A DNA stretch of 64,000 nt. It comes from Alopecurus myosuroides. Lineage: Eukaryota > Streptophyta > Magnoliopsida > Poales > Poaceae. Position numbers and translations under genes: made by a program. Where the stretch lies: assembly GCA_028641055.1 (NCBI GenBank), contig CM054057.1, positions 582,767,158 through 582,831,157 on the forward strand, in the 5' to 3' direction. Below, piece by piece: positions 43,306 through 55,310 of this stretch. The notes under the pieces are model-generated. The model ran no database searches and was not told the origin of the DNA. It saw only the letters and a list, made by a program, of their open reading frames with translations. Within the stretch, counting starts at the first letter, position 1; the number at the start of each line of letters is the position of its first letter.

Positions 43306-43768
43306 CCAACTAGTTTACTCTTGTAAAGTTTTGGTCATGTCAAACATCACAGTCATATTTCAAATGTCTTGCAACTGTGGTCATTTTGCACCCCGGCAAC
43401 TGTGCAAGTAGGTTATTATAAAAACTAGCGCGGTGGCCCTTGCAAATGCGAGGGCATATTTTCTTAGTGAGATATGCTTATATAATGCCCATCTATATGA
43501 AAACAAAAGTTCAAAAGGATCCAAAGATCTCCCTTTTATGGTACACGCCACCTCATTAATTTTTTTTACAAGTTGTGATAAAAATCTTTGGATCCAAAAA
43601 TGTTTTAAGCTTTGAACCTAATAGAATATCTAGGTACTACAATAGTATAATAGGTGGTTGAAAAAAAATTGAGGTAGTTCAATGACAGAGATGCCCGACA
43701 AATTGTAATAGAAAAGTCGGGAGACCTTAGTTCGTCATCTCTTGTTTCCAAAACAAAATAAATAAGTA
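43306..43768. other. Spacer with an ACTAGC...GCAAATGCGAGGGCATAT motif
   Basis: AT-rich with no gene. 43424-43460 carries a motif also present at 50854-50891 and, in diverged form, at 54044-54080. Confidence 0.5.
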
Positions 43769-43936
43769 TGATAAACGAGAAGGAAACGATCGTACCCCTT
43801 CTGGGGGGGGATCAGGTTGCGTGTTATAGGCAAAGGCCAACGACAAGATACATAGAGCGTATCGGTACAGGTACAGGTCGGACATCAACACCGAACCAGT
43901 ACAGAATACCAAACCGAAACTATTACATGTCTAACA
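43769..43936 (-). repeat. Copia-C 3' LTR
   Basis: 168 bp, starting TGTTAGACATG and ending TTTATCA on the minus strand. It differs from the 5' LTR at roughly eight positions, including a G-run length change. Confidence 0.9.
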
Positions 43937-43947
43937 CTCCCCCTTAA
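43937..43947 (-). promoter_or_regulatory. Polypurine tract of Copia-C
   Basis: The minus strand reads TTAAGGGGGAG directly before the 3' LTR start TGTTAGACATG. Confidence 0.8.
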
Positions 43948-45099
43948 TCTAAACCTTACTGAGGTTTAGATTACGCCTAAACTCCTCAAGTTTCTTTGTA
44001 CATAAGGTCTTTGTAAAACCATCAGCTATTTGATCCTTGCTAGATATGAACCTAACATCAAGTTGTTTGTTTGCAACCCGTTCACGTACAAAGTAAAAAA
44101 TCATTCTCAATGTGCTTGGTGCGAGCATGAAACACTGGGTTAGCAGACAGAAACGTTGCACCAAGATTATCGCACCACAAACATGGCTTCTCCTGAAGTG
44201 TCACACCAAGTTCCTTTGTGAGGGCCTCAACCCAAATTAATTCAGCCGTGGCGTTTGCTAATGCTTTGTACTCAGCTTCAGTACTAAACGAGACACAGTT
44301 GGTTGTTTTCTGGCACTCCAAGAGATAAGATTTGGACCAAAAAAGATGGCAAAACCTCCTGTTGATCGTCTATCATCCAAATGAGCTGCCCAATCAGCAT
44401 CTGAGAACGCACTGAGTAATGTAGAATAGGATCTCTGAAATGTCAATCCTATAGTCCTTGTACCCTGAATATATCTCAATATTCTCTTGACAGTTGTCCA
44501 ATGCACAGAAGTAGGAGCATGCAAAAACTGACAAATCTTGTTAACTGAAAAGGAGAGATCAAATCTTGTCAATGTCATGTACTGAAGTGCACCAACAACA
44601 CTCCTATAATTAGAACTGTCCTCAGGACCCAGTGGTAAACCATCACCAAGGGACAAACTCTCACTGCTGGAGAGAGGTGTAAGACATGATGCACATGTGT
44701 TCATACCAACTCGTTTTAATAAATCAGTAGCATACTTTTCCTGATTAAGAAGCAAACCATCAGAAGATTTGTGAACTTTAAGTCCCAAGAAGTAGTGAAG
44801 ATCACCTACATCTTTAAGTGCAAAGTCATTGCTCAAGTTTTGCAGAAGGGCTGAAATTGCTGTATCTGATGAGCTTGTCACAATTATATCATCAACGTAG
44901 ATCAACAGAAACATGGTGATACCTGATTTGTCAAACAAGAACAATGACGTATCTGCTTTGGAGGGTACAAACCCAAGTGTATGCAATTTGTTGCTTAGTC
45001 TGGAGTACCATGCTCTAGGTGCTTGTTTCAGTCCATATATTGCCTTGTCAAGTTTGCAAATATAATGAGGAGCAGCGGAAGACTCAAAACCTGGTGGTT

Positions 45100-45107
45100 G
45101 TTTCATA
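45100..45107. repeat. 8-bp TSD of the hAT MITE, left
   Basis: GTTTCATA, identical to 45255-45262. Confidence 0.9.
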
Positions 45108-45254
45108 CAATAGCGTAGCCAGGATTTCGGCAAGCCCCTGGCCATCTTCGTTGAACTGTAGCTACACTAGCTACTGTAGCCGAAGGCAAGGCCACGTTGG
45201 GAGCTCACGCCCCAGGCCAAGGCCAGGGCAGCCTGGGGCCTGGCTACGCCTCTG
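45108..45254. mobile_element. 147-bp hAT-type MITE inside Copia-C RT
   Basis: Ends CAATAGCGTAGCCAGG and, inward from the right, CAGAGGCGTAGCCAGG, a 16-bp TIR with three mismatches. A perfect 8-bp TSD fits hAT. The CAG-GGCG-AGCCAGG type of end is common in plant hAT MITEs. It breaks the RT frame between VYMK and QPPGFE. Confidence 0.9.
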
Positions 45255-45262
45255 GTTTCATA
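45255..45262. repeat. 8-bp TSD of the hAT MITE, right
   Basis: GTTTCATA, the partner of 45100-45107. Confidence 0.9.
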
Positions 45263-47599
45263 TATACCTCCTCTTCCAGAACATCATGTAGAAACGCGTT
45301 CTTTACATGTAGCTGCCTAAGATTCCATCCTCTTGAAACTGCAATAGAAAGTACAAGTCTGATAGTAGCTACCTTGACAACTGGACTGAAGGTGTCCTCA
45401 TAGTCAATTCCATATCTCTGCTCAAAACCCTTTGCCACCAATCTGGCTTTGTATCTGTCAATAGTACCATCAGCGTGTTTTTTAATACGATAAACCCATT
45501 TGCAGTCTATGACGTTTGTGTTAGAATTGGGTGGCACGAGATGCCACGTGTTATTTGCCAGAAGTGCATTGTACTCATCCTGCATAGCATGTTTCCAATC
45601 ATCATCCGTGAGAGCCTCTGAAAGATTTTGTGGTTCTCCTGTTGATGTTAGCAGCACAAAATTCTTCTTGTATGGAACAGTACCATCCGTAATTTTTTTC
45701 GGATGTTTAATACCTTTCTGCAGTCTTGTTCTTGGTTCAGCAGTAGGGAGTGATCCACTCACATCATGCTCAGAAGATCTTGCATGCGTGTGATGTGCAT
45801 GCGTGTGCTGCTGTGTGTCAGCAGCGGTTTCTGCATGCAGGTGCGCAGCGTCGAGATGCTCCTCGCGTTCCGTGCTGGAGGTGCTGTCGGAAGCTGCCTC
45901 ACGTCCCGTGCGAGCGCCAGGAGACGGGGACGGGGCAGGTGACGCGCAGAACGGGGACAGCGACCTGACCTCTCGGGTCCCGTGTGGTGCATGCGACGCA
46001 GAAGACGACGTCTGCAGGGGCACGGAAGGCGAGGACACGGGTGCGCGCCCAGGCGACAGCGGAGACGTGGCAGGGACCGACGGGCTACTGCCACTCTGCA
46101 CGGAAGCTTTCGTGTCGGAAGTCTCGGAAGCCACAGGGGAAAGATCCAAGGCAGATTCTGCCTGGTAATCTTCTCCAAAATCAGCACCATTTTGTCCTGT
46201 AGTGTTTTGCTCCGAATTTTCACCATTTTGCATAGAATTTGTACTATTTTCTCCAGAATCTGAACTAGAATGCTCTCCAGCTGTATCCTGCAGGGGAGTG
46301 ACACTAGGAACAATTTGCAAATAGTCGTTAGTATGCACACCCCTATCATTCGACTCCATGAATTGTTGTTCGGAAGGAAGAAGAAGAATTTCTTCACGAA
46401 GACGTCTACCGGCGTTAGGATGAAGTGTAGAAAAGGGAAAAACATTCCCATCAAAGACAACATCACGAGAAATATACACACACCCGGTTGAGACATCTAA
46501 GCACATGACACCTTTATGAATAGGACTATACCCAAGAAACACACATTGTTTGGATCGAAAAGATAGTTTGTGTTTGTTATATGGACACAAATTGGGCCAA
46601 CAAGCACACCCAAAAACACGAAGAGAATCATAATTTGGAGAGACATTGAGCAGTTTATATGTAGGAGTGTCAAAGTTGAGAAACTTGGTAGGAAGCAAGT
46701 TAATGAGAAACGTGGCAGTGAGAAAAGCATCGTCCCAATAATTTAATGGCATAGAGGCATTGGCGAGAAGAGCTAGACCCACTTCCACAATATGTCTATG
46801 CTTGCATTCAGCAGAGCTATTTTGTTGATGAGCATGAGTACATGAGCCATGATGAGTGATGCCCACCATTTGAAAGAAACTTTGGAGTTTTTCATATTCA
46901 CCACCCCAATCAGTTTGCATAGTAATGATCTTGCGATCAAATTTGCGCTCAACATATTGCTGAAAATTAAGAAAGACTTGATACACATCGGATCGTTTCT
47001 TAAGCAAATAAATCCAAGTGAACTTGCTAAAATCATCTATGAATCTTACATAGTAAGCATGTTTGCTAGCAGAAGGAGTGGCAGGACCCCATACATCAGA
47101 GAAGACTTGTTCCAATGGAACAGTGGACACACTAGTAGAGGTGTGATAGGGTAACTGATGACTCTTTGCTTGTTGACATGGATCACATATGTAAGGATTT
47201 ATTTCTGGAGTGTATGAAAGATTATTCTTCCTAAGAATCTGCTGAACAATAAAAGAACACGGATGTCCTAATCGATGATGCCACATAGATGAAGAAGGCT
47301 TGATGGTGACAAGTGCATGCTTGGAAGACCCCGTTGACACAGGAACGAGGGGATACAAGCCACCATGACATGGACCTCTAAACATGATTTGCTGCGTTAC
47401 CTGATCCTTTATCAAGAAAAAGAAAGGATGTATTTCAATAAAGGCATTATTGTCAAGTGCAATTTTAGGGGCAGAAAGTAAATTCATGGAGGAGCTAGGA
47501 ACATGCAAAATATTGCGAAGCTGAATAGAGCTATGAGGGGTGTGCAAAACTGAATGACCAATATGTGCAATGTCCATACCTTGTCCTAGCATTGTGGAC

Positions 47600-48900
47600 T
47601 TGATCACGCCCCTGATAGTTGTCATGCACCTGTAGTTTGTTGAGTTGTCCAGTAACATGGTTTGTAGCTCTAGTATCAACATACCAATTAGTGTCTACTC
47701 CATATGCAGCCTTGGTATCGGTGTGTGTATCATCATCATCATTATCATCTCCATAGCGCCACCAACAATCACCCGCAGCGTGTCCCTCTTTTTTACAAAT
47801 CTGACAGAAAACTCCCTCCTGCCATGGAGTGGCAACACGATCACGCTTACCACGTCCTCCCTTGGGACGGCGCCCTTGGTCCTGTCTGCCCTGTTGTGGG
47901 CGTGCTTGGGGTTGTGGAGGGCGAGGTTGGAACGGTGGTGGAGGGGGACGGTGTGGTGGATAGTAGGGTGATGGGTTCGGTGGTGGATAGTATGGGAGTT
48001 GTGGTGGAGTGTAGGGAGGATAAAAGGGAGGGGCATGTTGCGGGTAGGGGTATGGGGTATACGGGTGTGGGCTTGGCTGATAGGGTGGTGGATTGTAGGA
48101 GGGTTGGTTCGGCGGGATGTGGTATGGTGGCGTGGGTGGTGGTGGATTGTAGGGTGCAGGAGTGGGGTTTGGAAGGATAGGCGGTTTTGAAGGACCATTA
48201 CCATAGCTCGGATTGGGGCGTCGAGGAGCAGCATTAACCGATGACATGAATGTATTGGAGCCCAGTGGAGGCAAGCATGGTTTCACGATATTCATAAGAC
48301 ATCAACTGCGAGCAAAGATCATTGAGTGTCGTAGAGGGAACAACATTAATTGAAGAAACCAATGGATTAAAGGAATCATCAAGACCATTGAGTATATAAT
48401 CTTTGAGCTCATCATCATCCACTCCTTTTCCAGCAGCAGCTCAAAAGCAAATCCTTTCATCTTGGAGATGAATTGTTGGGCAGTCATGTCAAGTTCTCTT
48501 GGTGTTGGTGAGTGCTCCACGAAGAGAAGAAACTCTTGCCTTGGACTGATTGGAGTACAAGTTGTTGATTGCAGCCCAAATTTCTGAAGCATGTTCAAGA
48601 CCATAGGTATTTGGTAGAACATCCTCGGAGAGAGAATTGACCAAGAAACTCACAACAAGCTGATCACGAGAAATCCATGTATCATAAGCTGGGTTGGGAA
48701 CCACTATTTTCTTGTTGTGTTCATCCACGGACTCCAAGAACTCGGGAGGGACAGCTTCTTTTCCTTCAAGGAGGTTCATAACCCGAGGACCACGAAGAGA
48801 GGGCATCACCTGCGCTTTCCATGACAAAAAAATTCTCACGAGTTAACTTGGTGGCGGGTGTTGAGCCAAGAACCGCCGGGGTTGATGAAGAGGAAGCCAT
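47600..48900 (-). pseudogene. Copia-C gag and protease
   Basis: Gag starts at 48900 (MASSSSTPAVLGS). A frameshift at a T run near 48835 moves it into the frame with WKAQVMPSLRG. The core (YDTWISRDQLVVSFL, HASEIWAAINN) then runs with further frameshifts near 48490 and 48290. The C-terminal part is a long Pro/Tyr-rich tract (47950-48190) followed by a basic stretch and the CCHC knuckle CQICKKEGHAAGDC (about 47765-47806). Protease has [11 protein letters not shown] where D-T/S-G-A is expected, so the active-site Gly is Arg. Protease is predicted inactive. Confidence 0.8.
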
Positions 48901-49074
48901 GGATGTAATCTCTGGTTTTGGGATTCGGTGTTGTCTAGGGTTCTAGGGTTTTCGGGTGGGGGATTTCGGGAGAGAGAGGTCTTGAGGGAGGGATTGAGGC
49001 TTGTTGTTTGAGGTCGTGGAAGCAGGTCGTGATCTTGTGGCGGCGGCGACAGCTAGAGGCGAGGAAGAGAACTT

Positions 49075-49087
49075 GCTCTCGATACCA
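49075..49087 (-). promoter_or_regulatory. Copia-C primer-binding site
   Basis: The minus strand reads TGGTATCGAGAGC, directly after the 5' LTR. It resembles the tRNA-Met primer site TGGTATCAGAGC with a small change. Confidence 0.85.
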
Positions 49088-49254
49088 TGATAAACGAGAA
49101 GGAAACGATCGTACCCCTTCTAGGGGGGATCGGGTTGCGTGTTATAGGCAAAGGCCAACGACAAGATACAGAGAGGGTCTCGGTACAGGTACAGGTCGGA
49201 CACCAACACCGAACCAGTACAGAATACCAAACCGAAACTATTACATGTCTAACA
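49088..49254 (-). repeat. Copia-C 5' LTR
   Basis: 167 bp, the partner of 43769-43936, with the same TG...CA ends. Confidence 0.9.
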
Positions 49255-50853
49255 AAGTCATGTTCTCAATCTAAATACTTTTCAGTATTGAACACTCATT
49301 GAACGTAAATCTAGTCCAATTGTGCTTTAGCTATTTAATTACCGAGTTCCCATCTACTTAATTACATTCTCAAATTAACCCGTGCACCTGCATGTCATAG
49401 AAATTTTGAAACCATAAAATAATAGATATTTTGAAATAAATAAGAGCATTTGAATTGCCAAAATTTGCGCATTTGATTAATTATTATTAAAAACGTTTGT
49501 GCGTAGATTAAAAATGCAGCAGGTAGTAGAAGAACATTATCCAAAAGGCTTATTTCTCACCTAATCAGCAACTACAAGCGTGCATATCATGGGTGGCATT
49601 CAAAATCAATAATTCCATCATGTATTAGTACTTTGGAGGCTCTTTCCCTCTGAAAATCTGACAAACATCCACATATATTCTTTTGCAAGCGACAATCTGG
49701 ATTGGGTATTAGACAAATTATATTAGTCAAAATAACTTGGAGCATGAAATTCAGGTATACTGAGTTTAATAAGTGTTGAGAGGACTCATTAGCCACCGGA
49801 GATAAAATGGATCAGTCACGTAGCTGCTAATCTGAAGTATCACAACTCACAACCTCAAGATGAATCCTACACCTTGAGCCAAAATGGTCAGAGTGTAATG
49901 ATGTTTTACCTATAGTGCTCTTAACACTCAATATTTCCTGTTGGTCTGTATTAATCAAACAAAGCAAACGAATAGTCGTTGGCATTGTAGCTTTGATATA
50001 AAGCACAGTGAGGGTTTGATGGGAGGAAACGAATATAAATACCTAATATTACCTTGCATTGTATATTCCGGCTCTGGCCTAGCGACCTCTCTGTTTTTCT
50101 AATTTTCCAGCAAGTTTGCCTTGTTCTAGCTGTACGTAGAAGCCATCTGTATCAGTAGATCATCAGTTTCTTAGGGACCTGACAAATCCGTCCACAACAA
50201 TTTTTCTTTAGCTCGGCAGTATCGCGTGGTGGCTGCGGGCTGCCCAATCTGCTTGAAATTAACAACCTTCGATATACTCCCCGTCCGCAGAATCAAACAC
50301 CACGCTATAAATTCATCTGCTGGACAGAGAACTGACGCTGGATTTACTCCAACCTGGAGAGATTGAAAAAATTCAATGTTGGAGTAGAAAAGGATGGGAG
50401 AGAGACAAACAGGATCAGTTGGATGGTACATTTTTTTTACATCGATTCAAGCAAAGCCAGTGCCATGGAGTTGACGACAGCATGAAAAAATGACGCATGC
50501 AGCCGGAGGATAAAGAGCGTGATTGGGAAGGATCGATGATTCTCCAATTATTAGGAGTGTGAAGGAAGCAGTTGGGAGTTCTATTCGTCTGTCTATGGGG
50601 TGTTTTTTTTCTTAATCATGGGAGTCTAGCAAAGAGGCGTGCGCATCAGCGGGACTCTCTTTTTTTTCCCTTGCACATGTACGTGACCCGGACATATTTT
50701 TGTACGTCGTTTGGCAATTTTTCTTTACGTATATATGGTTAAATCACGGCCACAAAACTATGGATCCAATGGCTATACTAATTGTGATGGCGTGGCTTAA
50801 CGTGATGGCTTTATTTAACATCTGTATATTGCTTTTAGTATAATAATAATAAT
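49255..50853. other. Unassigned AT-rich spacer
   Basis: No gene or element end is recognised. Short open frames at 49587-49796 and 50171-50431 (minus) have no domain. 50823-50860 reads GTATATTGCTTTTAGTATA and then an AAT run and ACTAGC, paralleled at 54027-54050. Confidence 0.35.
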
Positions 50854-50891
50854 AACTAGCACGGTGACCCTCGCAAATGCGAGGGCATATT
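50854..50891 (+). repeat. Repeated terminal-like motif (second copy)
   Basis: ACTAGCACGGTGACCCTCGC followed by AAATGCGAGGGCATAT. It matches 43424-43460 with four differences and is preceded by the GTATATTGCTTTTAGTATA phrase shared with 54027-54045. Probably the conserved end of a small repeat family. Confidence 0.6.
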
Positions 50892-52888
50892 CTTAAGCAT
50901 GTCGAAATTGTATCGAACGAAGCTTGTGATTTTTCAAGATTTATATCAGATAATTTGAGTTCAATATAATGTTGTGTCCACTAAAAATATTATTATAAGT
51001 ACTTGAGGAAGAATTTTAGTTAACCTTTTTGTACAACACCAATATTTAATCAACGTAACTTTATGGACACATACTAATTGTGGCATTTATAAATAAAACA
51101 TTGTATTGCGACCATATGCTAAGGTATATCAGCTGTAGCATGTTAATAATATCATTAAACCAATCATATGGTTTTGAATATCTTTTTTATGGGGTCTGCA
51201 AATATTTTCTATGTGGATTTTCTATCTGGTCTTCTTCTTCTGGTAGCCACACACTCTTTCAATATAGAGTAAATACGCTAGGCTATGAATATATGTGACC
51301 GGTATATATTTAAAGGGAGAATATCACAATTTATAACACACAATGATACATGAATATATTAAATGGGCTTATAAAATCATTTGGCTCAATGGAGCAGTTG
51401 AAGAATAATGTTACTCAATGACATGCAGGCCAACCATGAGCGTGTTGTTTATGTTTTGTTTCTTCCTCTCGTTACTTCCTTAATTATGAAATTTATGGTG
51501 CCATCTCTTCATTCCGAACTATGGTATGCTCTATACAGTGACACTGCTTTGAAAACTCAAATTTGAACATCATATTGCATACAAAATGTCTCCACCGTAA
51601 ATGCAAAATATATTTTATTACTTATTTTCCGCGCTTCTAATAAGTATTATATATCAGTAAAAAATAGAGTCAATATTCTACAACAACATCGATTTAGAAT
51701 ATAAAACTAATATGTCTATCCTTTTTTAATGTTTGCTATCTTCCACTCTTTAACCAAGTCATCCTATTCTCAGAACTCACGCGTATTTCTTGTATCATGT
51801 AACATGACTATTCTGACTTGACTCACATGGTTGTGGCATAAATCATGCCGTAACTACCATGTCTTTCCCCACATAATATTTTACCCACTTGTGTTACCAC
51901 TAATATCTTCGTGAGCTAGTCATCAAAAGTCCTTAGTAGCATTCTTATACCACCACGCAGCCGACCTGTTGTGATATGTTTAGGTAGAGTTACAATGATA
52001 TATAGATTATGGTTCACTGATAAAGAAAACCTTTTGGAATTAGGAAAATGTAATTGAATCACAAAGTGTGCAATAGATACGAACATAATGTTATAATTCT
52101 TAGCATCACAATATATGTTTCGTTCCTAGAATTATCATCCCCTTGGTAGTTGCTTGATGAAAATTTTCAGATGTTCTAACTGTGCAAACGGGTGATATAT
52201 TCGACGCATATATCCTGCAAGAAAATAGAAATGGTAAATAAAATCACACCAAGTACCCCTATTTTGTATAGCCAACTAAATATTTCAATACAAGTAAATA
52301 ACTAATAATCCAAAAATGCACTTTCTTAGTAGAGGGTAAGGTCGATTTTGATTGTACGATTTACGTTCCTTAAAAAATATAGAGGCCATTTAGATTGTAG
52401 TTATGGCATCACCATGTTTCTTTGGATAAAGTCCCGACTGCTCAAAACCCTTTCAAGACGATGATGATCTCTGGTTCTAACAAAGATAGATGTCGAGTGT
52501 CTTAGCATCATTGATGGCGGGTGTTAGCCGTTAGTGTCGGTGTGTGCAGGACAACCAAGAGCTTTGTTGTATTTTTCTTTGTATGGAAGTTATTTCTACA
52601 ATGAGTTTAGGACAGTAGTCTGCGCACGTTGCATTTGATAGTCTCCAAGAGAACCTTTGTATAACCTCTTTTTATAAACACTGTTACTAAAAAAATTCTA
52701 TTTATTTTACTTTTTTCATGCAAAATAGAATGTCTACTCCAACCGTTTAAACTCATTCACGTAGGATACGAACATGGCAGATGTCTCAGACTGGCATTTT
52801 ATTTCTTTCCGTCCTATTCAAACATTTACTATATATTGCAATTAATTTATTGTTTCCAGTTCTACTCATGTATCTATTTGCAAAACGG
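50892..52888. other. AT-rich spacer, nothing recognised
   Basis: About 2 kb without a plausible gene, TIR pair or LTR. 52560-52700 has a T-rich stretch that could be an old retroposon tail, but I could not define it. Confidence 0.35.
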
Positions 52889-53071
52889 GAAGTCCGTACC
52901 AGATGAAACGAAAAACGGGACTTATATATTGTATTTCATCTGGTACGGACTTATTGTGTTTCGGCACCTCGTATGGAGCCTGTTCTATGAATTTGTTCAC
53001 ACCTCGTATGGAGCTGCCAAATTTTCCCACAACGGGAAGATTTACCTATATAAGTCCGTACCAGATGAAAT
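52889..53071. repeat. Foldback unit with three copies of AAGTCCGTACCAGATGAAA
   Basis: The 22-bp word starting ATTTCATCTGGTACGGACTT at 52933-52954 is the exact reverse complement of 53050-53071. A third, shorter direct copy of the latter is at 52890-52908. CACCTCGTATGGAGC also occurs twice between them (52965 and 53000). The arrangement would form a hairpin of 22 bp with a loop of about 95 nt. Confidence 0.85.
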
Positions 53072-54170
53072 GAAAAACGCACAGGCTTTCTAGACAATCA
53101 ATGAAGACTTTAGAAGGATCCAAATCATAGAGAATTTTAAACAAACATGAGTTCAATTATATTTTCCTTGAACATTCACGTGTTCTAAAATTGTGCAGGC
53201 ATCCAACATATCACTTCACGATTAAAACAATCTCTATTTTGCAAAACAATGATCAGACCACTATATTGGTGGCAAAAAATAAGCAATAAATTATTATGGA
53301 CACCAATCGTTATACCACGAAAATCAAGATTAATTTGAATCCAATACAGAATCACTGATTTTATTATGCATGGCTGTAAACAAACAGGAGGTATTTCAAG
53401 AATAAGAATATGAGATTATTTTTTGTTGAATCTCATATACTTCTGAGTAAATATATTAGCTACTTGCTTGTGTATGCAGGCATTGTCAACGGAAGGTAGC
53501 TACTTGCTTGTGTAGGCAACGGCGTGATCCAGGGAAGTAAACATATATCGTGAGTGCAAGAATAGTGGCACGTGGAACTCTTATGGAAGTACCGTAGGAT
53601 AAACCTCAGCTCATAGGGTATGCAACTCTTAGTTCGCTTGCGTACCTTGCTTTGGCCGCGCCGGCGTGTTTGATACTGCAGGTTTGAAACCTGATGCTTC
53701 TGATGCGCATACAGCGCCGGCCGGAGTGGACGGCTGGTCGACCGGCCGGACGAAGCCACCGAGGGGAACGGCGGCACAGTTAATTAATTTAATTCGCGTG
53801 AGAGGGCGAATCTATTTTCCACACGGATAAAATCTATCTCTATGGCTGGCCCCACAAAAAAATTATATTCGTATGGGAGAGGGACTCTATTTGTAGCATA
53901 CTTAACGTGTCAGACTAACAATCTTACGTAAAATCGTCAAGTAAATCCTAACCACAAATTTCAGATCTAATGGCTAAAAATAATTCAGATGATGTGGCTC
54001 AACATAAGGCCTCTGTTAGGAACCGTATATTGCTTTTAGTATATACTAGCAAAAATGCCCGTGCGTTGCTACGGATTGATTTTTATTGAATATATTTTTC
54101 TGATGCTTTTATTCTATACAATTGTCATGGTTTTTTGGTTTTCATGCCCATTGATTTTTTCTCGAGCACT
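53072..54170. other. Unassigned spacer
   Basis: No gene. TAGCTACTTGCTTGTGTA occurs twice, at 53458 and 53499, a local direct repeat. A GC-richer part at 53640-53780 gives a minus-strand frame with no domain. 54044-54080 has the third, diverged ACTAGC motif (ACTAGCAAAAATGCCCGTGC). Confidence 0.4.
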
Positions 54171-54206
54171 GGGGGGGGGGGGGGGGTGGGGGGGGGGTGG
54201 AGGGGA
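54171..54206. repeat. G-run
   Basis: A nearly pure run of G (16, then 10 after one T, then GG-T-GGA-GGGG). It is a strong candidate for quadruplex formation and also for sequencing length error. Confidence 0.8.
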
Positions 54207-55310
54207 AAGCTATCACTACCACTGTATCAGAGGCTTGTGTCATGCAGAGTGCAAGGTTAAGGCTTGATCAGAGGGAAAACATGACGGCTAGGCTTAAGTA
54301 ACATGGGTGGATCCGAGCAGAGTGCAAGGTGAGGCTCAAGCAGAGACAACTAACACGCGGCGTTGGGAGCCGATTCCGGAGGTTGAAGTTATGCCGGGTT
54401 TCCTCTTGTGGGGCGTTGTAGGGCAACATTGCAGATTGGACGGGGGGTACGGCCATGATGGATGTCGTCAATGGGGGCTCCACCTGGTGTTTAGACATAA
54501 ATTTCTTGCTCGAATATATTTTGATAATTATTACAAAATTACAGCAGTTAGCTCCAGAACAAATGGTGCATATGACCGTAAAAAAAACAACTGCTAGTTG
54601 CCGCTGATTAAGTTCGTCTCAACCGCTAGCTGGGACACAACAATATGATGCAATGAAAGCTAACACACTGTCTCAACCGCTAGCTGGGTCAAAAAGAAAA
54701 GTAGCGTTCCGTCCTGCCTTACTGTTTGTCGAGGCCGAGCAAATTCAACAAATTGGGAGGCGCGACAGAGCTCGAGCGGAAGGGCATCAGTGAAGTTTTG
54801 TAGTCGGACACCATCGACTTTGACCAGAACCAGGAACACGAGCACCGGGAGATCACCATCAATATCAATGGTGACGCTGGACATAGCGGCTTCGTTCTCG
54901 GCGGGCTCATGCGGCATCCGCAAACTTGTCCTAGGCAAATACAGTGGGGAGGCGAGTAGAGTCCGAACCCACGAAAGACGACACCGAGTCGTGGAGCTCC
55001 CAAGAAAGGATGGCGATGCTTCCAGCTCCAAACATAGGGGACGGCGACATGGGACTGTGCACGGTCGGTGCCTAGCTCCCCTGCTCGTTGGCAGTCCCGG
55101 GACCGCCTCCATCGAGCTAGACGTGGATGGTTGTGTCCTCCACCCGTCGCTGCGGTCGACGGCGGCAGCAGGGCGACTCTCTTCCATTTATCTTACGTGC
55201 AGCTGCTCATCAGTTGCCTCGCCTAAGAGCATCTCGCCAGGCACCTCTCCATGACGACAACAACAAGCGTTCTTTGCTAGGCTCCATGGTGACGACAGGT
55301 GTGTGGCGTC
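54207..55310. other. Unassigned region with possible gene relic on the minus strand
   Basis: 54660-55187 (minus) is an open GC-rich frame that includes MSSVTIDIDGDLPVLVFLVL. No domain is known to me, and other frames are nearly as open. GTCTCAACCGCTAGCTGGG occurs at 54615 and 54671. Possibly a relic of a host gene. Confidence 0.3.

Larger units (their letters stand above)
43949..47690 (-). pseudogene. Copia-C pol: integrase, RT, RNase H
   Basis: A long frame from 47682 to 45244 holds GAG-pre-integrase ([19 protein letters not shown]) and integrase with its catalytic residues in [15 protein letters not shown] and [10 protein letters not shown] Ser/Pro/Thr-rich linker (about 45750-46200) and the RT N-part up to VYMK follow. 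A 147-bp MITE (45108-45254) interrupts RT exactly there. The frame resumes with MKQPPGFE and continues through IYVDD (44888-44899) to [12 protein letters not shown]. RNase H is split over 44321-44082 (CDNLGATF) and 44164-43949 by frameshifts. Without the MITE the integrase and RT part would be largely open. Confidence 0.85.
43769..49254 (-). mobile_element. Copia-C, complete short-LTR Copia element
   Basis: 5,486 bp with LTRs of 168 and 167 bp (43769-43936, 49088-49254). The primer site TGGTATCGAGAGC (49075-49087) adjoins the 5' LTR, and AAGGGGGAG forms the polypurine tract next to the 3' LTR. The flanking 5-mers AAGTA/AAGTC differ at one base. The coding order is gag, protease, integrase, RT, RNase H on the minus strand. 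Frameshifts, a mutated protease motif and a MITE in RT make it inactive. Confidence 0.9.
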
